Assembly (NCBI GenBank): GCA_031255915.1
Contig: JAIRRP010000056.1
Span: 1-11,963 of the forward strand
Reading direction: 5' to 3'
Source: Puniceicoccales bacterium
GTDB lineage: Bacteria; Verrucomicrobiota; Verrucomicrobiia; Opitutales; JAIRLG01
DNA: 11,963 bases
Shown here: positions 7,727-11,963 of the stretch, piece after piece
How the letters are laid out: every line of letters begins with the position of its first letter
Numbering within the stretch: position 1 is the stretch's first letter
Made by a program: the position numbers and the translations under genes
The notes under the pieces: generated by a model
What the model saw: only the letters and a program-made list of their open reading frames with translations
Databases searched by the model: none
Told to the model about the DNA's origin: nothing

Positions 7727-9421
7727 ATGACGAAACACTTTTCCATCATTATTTTTGGCATCACGCTCATCTTTCTGAGCTGTTTCTTCCTATGGCCCCT
7801 AGGGCAAATGATCCAAGGCGGTTTCATCAATACGGATGGGCATTTCACGTTGGGGTTCTTTCGCCTCGTGTTTGAAAATCCCATCTATATCAAGGGATTA
7901 ATCAATGCCACTACCTGCGCTACGGCTTCGACGGCTCTGGCGCTGCTCATCGCCATGCCATTGGCCTATTTCGCCGATCGCTATCATTTTTTTTGGAAAA
8001 AATTCTTCACAAATATCGTCCTTTTACCCATTATCTTGCCTCCTTTCGTTGGAGCCATTGGGGTACAGCAAATTTTCGGAATTCACGGAGCGCTCAATGC
8101 CTGGCTCATCCATATCGGCTGGATGGATCTCTATCATCCCTACGATTGGCTCGGCCATCACAAATTTTACGGCATGGTCCTACTCAATGCTTTGGGTCTT
8201 TTTCCCGTGCTCTATCTCAACTTAGTGGCCGCTCTCGCCAACCTAGATCCAGCATTGGAAGAAGCTGCCGGTAACCTCGGATGTCGTGGCCTGCGCCGCT
8301 TTTTCAAAATCACGTTCCCACTCATGAGTCCCGGTGTTTTCGCCGGATGTACCTTGGCATTCATCTGGTCTTTTACTGAACTGGGCGTCCCTCTTATTTT
8401 CGATTACAACCGTATTCTATCCGTTCAAATCTATTTCGGCCTAAAAGATATTGGGAACAACCCATTTTCCTATGCCCTAGTTTCCGTAATGTTGCTCTTT
8501 TCGGTTGCGTTTTACGTCCTGGGGAAAGGTATCCTCAGCCGACGCAATTTTTCCATGATGGCCAAAGCGACCCATATCTCCGGCCCCCGAAGGATTCCCT
8601 TCTGGAAACAAGGATGTTGCGTCGCCTTATTCGCCTCTGTCACCTTCGCCGCGCTGCTGCCACATGTCGCCGTCGTCATCAAGTCTTTCGCAGCGGATTG
8701 GTACAGTACCGTTTTACCTGACCTATGGACATGCCATAATTACCAAATCGCATTGGGGCATCCCATGACCGTACCTGCCATTAAAAACAGCCTTATCTAT
8801 TCCGGTTGTGCCACACTGGTCACGCTTCTGCTGGGAATTTCCATCGCATTTGTCGTCGTTCGGACAAAACTTCCCGGACGGCATATTTTGGACACACTGA
8901 CGATGCTGCCCCTTGCGGTACCAGGACTCGTCATGGCCTTTGGCTACCTTTCCATGAGCCAAAAAGGTAGGGCGTTTGCGTTTCTCAATCCCATCGACAA
9001 TCCGACCATTTTGTTGATCATCGCCTACGCCGTGCGGAAACTACCTTTCATGGTCCGCTCCGCGGTTTCTGGTTTACAGCAGACGAGTTACAGTTACGAA
9101 GAAGCAGCCCAAAGCCTGGGCTGCCCGCCGTTAAAAGCGAGCTTCCAGATCACCCTACCGCTCATCATGGCAAACCTCATGGCCGGCGGATTACTCGTAT
9201 TTTCCCAGACGATGCTCGAAGTATCTGACTCGATCATCCTGGCGCAGAAACAGCAATTTTATCCCATTACAAAGGCCATTTATGAACTCATGCACATGCT
9301 CGCCGACGGGCCTTACATCGCCTGTGCATTGGGCGTTTGGGCCATGCTTTTCCTAGGCATCACCATCATCGGGCTCTCATCGCTCCTCGGGAAAAATCTA
9401 GGCACCATCTTCCGGGCTTGA
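7727..9421 (+). CDS. ABC transporter permease, iron(III) type (FbpB/SfuB-like), two fused domains
   Basis: A polytopic membrane protein of 564 residues with about twelve membrane segments in two homologous halves. Each half has the EAA loop through which such permeases contact the ATPase: EEAAGNLGCRGLRRFFKITF (178-197) and YEEAAQSLGCPPLKASFQIT (457-476). The first half also has PIILPPFVGAIGVQQIFG and the second MLPLAVPGLVMAFGYL, both typical of the FbpB/SfuB/AfuB branch, which imports ferric iron from a periplasmic binding protein. ThiP-type thiamine or phosphonate permeases have the same fused layout, so the substrate is not certain. An in-frame TAG at 7709 limits the start, and ATG 7727 is the first possible ATG, though it has no ribosome binding site. 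No binding-protein or ATPase gene is in the window; the partners must be elsewhere. Confidence 0.92.
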   Translation: MTKHFSIIIFGITLIFLSCFFLWPLGQMIQGGFINTDGHFTLGFFRLVFENPIYIKGLINATTCATASTALALLIAMPLAYFADRYHFFWKKFFTNIVLLPIILPPFVGAIGVQQIFGIHGALNAWLIHIGWMDLYHPYDWLGHHKFYGMVLLNALGLFPVLYLNLVAALANLDPALEEAAGNLGCRGLRRFFKITFPLMSPGVFAGCTLAFIWSFTELGVPLIFDYNRILSVQIYFGLKDIGNNPFSYALVSVMLLFSVAFYVLGKGILSRRNFSMMAKATHISGPRRIPFWKQGCCVALFASVTFAALLPHVAVVIKSFAADWYSTVLPDLWTCHNYQIALGHPMTVPAIKNSLIYSGCATLVTLLLGISIAFVVVRTKLPGRHILDTLTMLPLAVPGLVMAFGYLSMSQKGRAFAFLNPIDNPTILLIIAYAVRKLPFMVRSAVSGLQQTSYSYEEAAQSLGCPPLKASFQITLPLIMANLMAGGLLVFSQTMLEVSDSIILAQKQQFYPITKAIYELMHMLADGPYIACALGVWAMLFLGITIIGLSSLLGKNLGTIFRA

Positions 9422-9453
9422 TCCAAAATCCAGTCCCTCCAGCATTTTGTGGA

Positions 9454-9560
9454 GTTTGCCGCCTTTGAGCCCAAAGGGCTCTGGCCCGCTATGCGGGCCG
9501 CGGGAAGGAAAAATGAAAGCTCCCGCTTTGCATTTTTCCCTTACCGCAAAGGCGGCAAAC
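9454..9560 (+). repeat. 107-bp cloverleaf-forming repeat, copy 1
   Basis: The ends GTTTGCCGCCTTTG (9454-9467) and CAAAGGCGGCAAAC (9547-9560) are perfect 14-bp inverted repeats. Inside are three hairpins in a row. The first is GAGCCC-AAA-GGGCTC (9467-9481). The second is GGCCCGC-TAT-GCGGGCC (9483-9499). The third is a long stem, GGAAAAATGAAAGC against GCTTTGCATTTTTCC with a TCCC loop (9507-9539) and a one-base bulge. Together they form a four-way junction, either as extruded DNA or as RNA. Copy 2 is at 10008 and an inverse copy begins at 11928. This copy sits between the permease stop and the rpmB promoter and may also act as a terminator. No transposase is associated. Confidence 0.9.
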
Positions 9561-9590
9561 AAAATACTCCTAAACCCAAAGAATACACCC

Positions 9591-9618
9591 TTGACACCTT
9601 TCAAGAGTTACCGCTAAT
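9591..9618 (+). promoter_or_regulatory. Probable sigma-70 promoter of rpmB
   Basis: TTGACA (9591-9596) matches the -35 consensus. GCTAAT (9613-9618) matches the -10 at four of six positions with a 16-base spacer. It ends 22 bases before the rpmB ATG, so the leader would be short. It lies just downstream of repeat copy 1, which separates rpmB from the permease transcript. Confidence 0.45.
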
Positions 9619-9640
9619 AGCTCTTCGGAGATTTACCACC

Positions 9641-9874
9641 ATGTCTAAGGTTTGCTACATTACCGGAAAAAGGCCCACCAGGGGGAATCGTATCTTACGC
9701 CGTGGACAGACAAAGAAGAGCGGTGGTATCGGAACACATATCATCAAACGCTCTCCCCGGAAGTTTTGTCCTAATTTACAACATATCCGAATCGTATTGC
9801 CATCCGGACAGATCAAACGGCTCTGGGTATCGGTCAAAGCGATCAAAGCAGGAAAAATCGTCAAAGCCGCTTAA
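9641..9874 (+). CDS. rpmB: Large-subunit ribosomal protein bL28
   Basis: A basic protein of 77 residues. It opens MSKVCYITGKRPTRGN, the bL28 signature, followed by KKSGGIGTHIIKRSPRKFCPNLQHIRI and a C-terminal VSVKAIKAGKIVKA, all in register with the family. It is a structural protein of the 50S subunit. GGAG stands ten bases before the ATG. Only two cysteines are present (residues 5 and 43), so the zinc-binding CxxC form is excluded. The frame is open upstream to an ATG at 9449, but those 64 codons translate the palindromic repeat and the promoter region, so I do not include them. The length and sequence fit Verrucomicrobiota and other short-form bL28 proteins better than the longer chlamydial form. 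Confidence 0.95.
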   Translation: MSKVCYITGKRPTRGNRILRRGQTKKSGGIGTHIIKRSPRKFCPNLQHIRIVLPSGQIKRLWVSVKAIKAGKIVKAA

Positions 9875-9897
9875 CAGCGGCCCTTTCCTTCTTTCGC
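9866..9897 (+). terminator. Probable intrinsic terminator of rpmB
   Basis: GCCGCT (9866-9871) and AGCGGC (9876-9881) form a perfect six-base-pair GC-rich stem with the loop TAAC, which contains the rpmB stop codon. A pyrimidine-rich, T-rich tail (CCTTTCCTTCTTTC) follows. The tail is interrupted by C residues, so efficiency may be moderate. Confidence 0.55.
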
Positions 9898-10007
9898 TTT
9901 AAAATCTAGCGCTCGTAGCGGCGTCACAGCAGATTACCGCATGGATACTTTTATCTCTTAACAGATGAGGGCCATATTTTAACCGACGTCGACATCCTCC
10001 CGGGCGG
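9898..10007. other. Gene-free spacer
   Basis: Between the rpmB terminator and repeat copy 2 I see no open frame with a start and ribosome binding site, no RNA gene and no clear promoter. The spacers on both sides of repeat copy 2 separate rpmB from the convergent MalQ-like gene. Confidence 0.5.
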
Positions 10008-10114
10008 GTTTGCCACCTTTGAGCCCTTCGGGCTCTGGCCCGCTATGCGGGCCGCGGGAAGGAAAAAATGAAAGCTCCCGCTTTACATTTTTCCTTACCG
10101 CAAAGGCGGCAAAT
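10008..10114 (+). repeat. 107-bp cloverleaf-forming repeat, copy 2
   Basis: It is the same length as copy 1 and about 93 percent alike by eye. The differences fall largely where structure is kept. The first hairpin loop is TTC instead of AAA while its GAGCCC/GGGCTC stem is unchanged. The second hairpin is identical. In the third stem one arm has an extra A and the other lacks one C. In the closing stem there is one mismatch (A at 10015) and one G-T pair at the outermost position (10008/10114). This pattern suggests that the fold, not only the sequence, is maintained. Confidence 0.9.
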
Positions 10115-10131
10115 CGGATTGCTGAGCTCTA

Positions 10132-10147
10132 GAGTGTGTCGTCAAAA
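10132..10147. repeat. Solitary mobile-element terminus like that of the 4198 MITE
   Basis: TA followed by GAGTGTGTCGTCAAAA (10132-10147) matches the MITE terminus at 15 of 16 positions. The likeness continues inward with AGACAACAA, against AGACAGCAA at the right end of the MITE. No matching inverted end follows within the next kilobase, so this is the remnant of an element or one end of a rearranged one. It points towards, and lies 33 bases beyond, the stop of the MalQ-like gene. Confidence 0.65.
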
Positions 10148-10180
10148 TCAGACAACAAAAAGAGAGTGTGTTTCTGTAAA

Positions 10181-11632
10181 TCAATGACTATCTTGCTTAA
10201 ACCAGAGGTAAAGAGGAATTCCCAGTAGGCGTTTCCGACACCATCTTCTCCAACACCGGGAAAAATAGGCCCTTCCGAAGCGCAGGGCCCTTTGGAACTC
10301 TTTTTTAGGAAATGTAATCCTTCGGAGCATTTGCTCCTTTTTATTTCTCGCATCTGGAAATTTTTGTAATGAGCAAGAAGATAAATAGACCTGCTTCGGC
10401 GGCGAACTTCCATTCTCCCTCCATTTTTCTTCTACAGCTTCTCCCTGTACTGGCACCTTCAGCGGCTGCTCTCGTAAAAGTGTCGAAAATACACTACTCA
10501 AAGAACTTCCCTCTGGTCTCGACATCATCTCTTCAGTGGAAATATCGGCTATACAGAGTTTAGCCCGCGTACGATACTGCAGAACTTGGAAGAAAGCAAC
10601 TCCTGGACCAGAAGCATAGCGCACTTCATTTCCAGCCGTTGGCACAGATATTTCGGCATAGCGAATAAGGTCTCCAAAATCGGAAATGTAAAGACCATCA
10701 AACCAACGGGCGTAGTGCTGAATCCGCCGACTCCACCAGCCATAATGCTCTTCGCCCATGCGATTCCACCGGTATACGGGATAAATTTTTCGAAAATGGA
10801 GAGGCCATTCCTGTTGACTTTTCGGAATCGCCGAAATCGTCGGAATTCCCCGATCATCGAGGAAAAAATATTTCGATTCTAACCATACATCGGCCTCATG
10901 TTCCTCCAACCACACAGACATAGGGCCTATGAGGCATAGATTCAAATCCTTGGCCAAATGAAGCAGCAGACGCCATTGATGATAAAAGAAAAATTGCCAC
11001 AGCTGCTCGATTTGCATTTCACTTCGCAGCTGCTGCTTGGCATTATCCATCGCCCTATGATCACGCCACTTCAAAGCTTCGGGCCACTCGTTCCAAGGGC
11101 ATCTCCCTAAAGCATTGAGTAAAGATCGAAACAGCACATAGGGTTCCAACCACTCGCTTTCCGCTTTCACAAAAGCCAGGAATTCCATCATCAGCTCCTG
11201 TGTCGCCCGATGAGGAAAATTTCGAGCTGCCAAATGTAACCCATAGCTCTTTACGGCCGCATATTCTTCCCAATTCTTCCCTTTGGAAGAGTGAAAAAAA
11301 TTCACCTCATCCACCGTCAATAGGCCCAATTCGTGCAATTCCAACAGATCGACATAAAGCGGATTTCCTGCAAATGCCGAAACCCAAAAATCCCGAGATA
11401 TGGCATTGATCTGTTGCGTGAGAAGCGGCTCTTCGGGTCGTTCAGGGATCCGCCAAAAAGCAATTCCAGCATCGTGAAGCGTCCGCAGCCATTGACGGGA
11501 ACAATGACCTATATCTCCCCAATGGCCTTGGCCTCCAAGAGATAATGGACTGAGAATAACACCACGTCGGTGAGTATTCACCAGACAAGTTAAAGGATTT
11601 TTTGCACCGCGATTTTTATCCCGTATCCCCAT
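10181..11632 (-). CDS. MalQ-like (GH77) protein lacking catalytic residues; pseudoenzyme or decaying gene
   Basis: A protein of 483 residues. The start at 11632 has AAGGTG seven bases upstream. Similarity to 4-alpha-glucanotransferase (MalQ), which transfers maltooligosaccharide chains, is clear in HRRGVILSPLSLGG (21-34), SAFAGNPLYVD (85-95), NEWPEALKWRD (181-191), a GDLP-type segment read as LIGPMSVWLEEHEADVW (234-250), YPVYRWN (284-290) and SGPG (341-344). The nucleophile motif RIDHF reads YISDF (315-319), placing Ser317 at the catalytic Asp. The acid/base motif AEDLG reads ADIST, so Glu is replaced by Asp362 or is out of register. The segment after about residue 370 shows no GTHDND motif and no family likeness, and has a basic Arg/Lys/Trp-rich tail. 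Normal MalQ has about 500 or more residues with the third Asp near residue 390. It is probably inactive as an enzyme. The uninterrupted frame argues that it may still be expressed. An alternative is recent decay with a 3' end altered by the mobile-element terminus 33 bases away. Confidence 0.8.
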   Translation of the reverse strand: MGIRDKNRGAKNPLTCLVNTHRRGVILSPLSLGGQGHWGDIGHCSRQWLRTLHDAGIAFWRIPERPEEPLLTQQINAISRDFWVSAFAGNPLYVDLLELHELGLLTVDEVNFFHSSKGKNWEEYAAVKSYGLHLAARNFPHRATQELMMEFLAFVKAESEWLEPYVLFRSLLNALGRCPWNEWPEALKWRDHRAMDNAKQQLRSEMQIEQLWQFFFYHQWRLLLHLAKDLNLCLIGPMSVWLEEHEADVWLESKYFFLDDRGIPTISAIPKSQQEWPLHFRKIYPVYRWNRMGEEHYGWWSRRIQHYARWFDGLYISDFGDLIRYAEISVPTAGNEVRYASGPGVAFFQVLQYRTRAKLCIADISTEEMMSRPEGSSLSSVFSTLLREQPLKVPVQGEAVEEKWRENGSSPPKQVYLSSCSLQKFPDARNKKEQMLRRITFPKKEFQRALRFGRAYFSRCWRRWCRKRLLGIPLYLWFKQDSH

Positions 11633-11639
11633 GATCTCA

Positions 11640-11645
11640 CACCTT
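11640..11645 (-). promoter_or_regulatory. Ribosome binding site of the MalQ-like gene
   Basis: On the minus strand AAGGTG lies seven bases before the ATG at 11632. It decides this start, which leaves about 20 residues before the first conserved segment, and it suggests that the gene is still translated. Confidence 0.6.
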
Positions 11646-11664
11646 TTTTTAACTTATATGGATT

Positions 11665-11686
11665 ATAAGAAATTCTTTAAGGTTAC
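11665..11686. repeat. 22-bp direct repeat, copy 1
   Basis: The 22 bases starting ATAAGAAATTCTTTAAGG and ending GTTAC recur exactly at 11749-11770. A further twelve bases upstream match at eight positions. The core AAGAAATTCTT is an odd palindrome, as in operators. It lies 33 bases before the MalQ-like start. Confidence 0.75.
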
Positions 11687-11748
11687 GCGAACTTCAAAAT
11701 AAAGAGAAAGTCACACCCTCTAGTTAATTTTTTAAATTTATACGGGTC

Positions 11749-11770
11749 ATAAGAAATTCTTTAAGGTTAC
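11749..11770. repeat. 22-bp direct repeat, copy 2
   Basis: An exact second copy of the repeat at 11665, 84 bases away (eight helical turns). It directly precedes the tRNA-like fragment at 11778. Confidence 0.75.
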
Positions 11771-11777
11771 TGGGGCA

Positions 11778-11805
11778 TCAGGTTCGATTCCGACTGTCCA
11801 AACCA
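11778..11805 (+). other. tRNA-like 3' fragment with broken T-stem
   Basis: GGTTCGATTCC (11781-11791) has the form of a T-loop. It is followed at the right distance by seven acceptor-like bases, a discriminator A and CCA (11803-11805). The 5' half of the T-stem (TCAGG) pairs with the 3' half (CCGAC) at only two positions, and no acceptor partner TTGGACA or anticodon arm is seen upstream. It is not an intact tRNA. It may be a relic left by an element that integrated at a tRNA 3' end, or it may be chance. Confidence 0.3.
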
Positions 11806-11927
11806 CTTCTGACTAAAGTAATCCCAAGAGGAACAAAGCTTCAGCCACTTGCAGAAGTTCTGTGATGGCAACACGTACCTTTTGGGGATAGAATATCTGG
11901 AATTTGAGCTAGGCCTGTGGGTATTCG
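11806..11927. other. Gene-free spacer upstream of the MalQ-like gene
   Basis: No convincing coding frame, promoter or hairpin is seen. Together with 11633-11805 it makes up about 295 gene-free bases, holding only the direct repeats, the tRNA-like fragment and, at its right edge, repeat copy 3. Confidence 0.5.
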
Positions 11928-11963
11928 GTTTGCCGCCTTTGCGGTAAGGGAAAAATGCAAAGC
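11928..11963 (-). repeat. 107-bp cloverleaf-forming repeat, copy 3 (cut by window end, inverse orientation)
   Basis: These last 36 bases are exactly the reverse complement of the final 36 bases of copy 1 (9525-9560), beginning GTTTGCCGCCTTTGCGG. The rest lies outside the window. An inverse copy shows that the repeat is dispersed in both orientations and is not a tandem duplication. Confidence 0.85.

Noticed and set aside
9449..9640. N-terminal extension of bL28 in the long open frame
   Set aside because: The extra codons translate a dispersed palindromic repeat and a promoter-like region, while the family signature begins exactly at the ATG at 9641, which has its own ribosome binding site.
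9454..10114. CRISPR array from the two repeat copies
   Set aside because: Only two direct copies some 450 bases apart with rpmB between them, each with internal hairpins; no regular short spacers.
10325..10346. Terminator-like hairpin GGAGC-ATTT-GCTCC with T-rich tail on the plus strand
   Set aside because: It lies inside the minus-strand MalQ-like frame and no plus-strand gene ends there; the stem is only five base pairs.
11700..11805. Complete tRNA gene ending at CCA
   Set aside because: The T-stem pairs at only two of five positions and no acceptor, D or anticodon arm can be found upstream.

Overview
The window looks like a chromosomal segment of a host-associated bacterium of the PVC group, most likely Verrucomicrobiota. 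The grounds are three: a pilin-like protein of the kind with an RRGFSLIEL leader and an F-x-DG-x-V motif after it, which is abundant in Verrucomicrobiota, Planctomycetota and Lentisphaerota; a short bL28 of about 77 residues unlike the longer chlamydial form; and a type III secretion (T3SS) translocon operon. The lineage is an inference. No rRNA, intact tRNA or CRISPR array is seen.

Region 1 (1-4173, plus strand) is a compact four-gene operon. It encodes a large protein with coiled-coil ends (5' end outside the window), an LcrH/SycD-type TPR chaperone, a YopB/IpaB-like translocator with hydrophobic segments (SctE) and a YopD/IpaC-like translocator (SctB). The order matches the textbook lcrV-lcrH-yopB-yopD arrangement, which makes the first gene a candidate needle-tip protein, although it is far larger than known ones.

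Region 2 (4174-4374) carries a 130-bp MITE-like element with 16-bp terminal inverted repeats and flanking TA dinucleotides. A solitary copy of the same terminus lies at 10132, next to the 3' end of the last gene.

Region 3 (4375-7636, minus strand) holds housekeeping genes. mnmE (tRNA wobble-uridine modification GTPase) and infA (IF-1) are tightly coupled. Upstream of them lies a pilin-like gene whose product has an acidic low-complexity linker and an additional unrecognised C-terminal helical domain.

Region 4 (7727-9874, plus strand) holds a two-domain ABC transporter permease of the iron(III) FbpB/SfuB type, without its binding protein or ATPase nearby, and then rpmB (ribosomal protein bL28) with its own probable promoter and terminator.

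Region 5 (9875-11963) holds a minus-strand homologue of 4-alpha-glucanotransferase (GH77, MalQ). All three catalytic acidic positions appear substituted or absent and the C-terminal part is missing, so it is a pseudoenzyme or a decaying gene. Around it are repeats: three copies (one cut by the window end, in inverse orientation) of a 107-bp element that can fold into a cloverleaf, with a 14-bp closing stem and three hairpins. There are also a 22-bp direct repeat and a broken tRNA-like 3' end. The cloverleaf repeat, the inactive-looking MalQ homologue and the large tip-protein candidate are the most interesting items.
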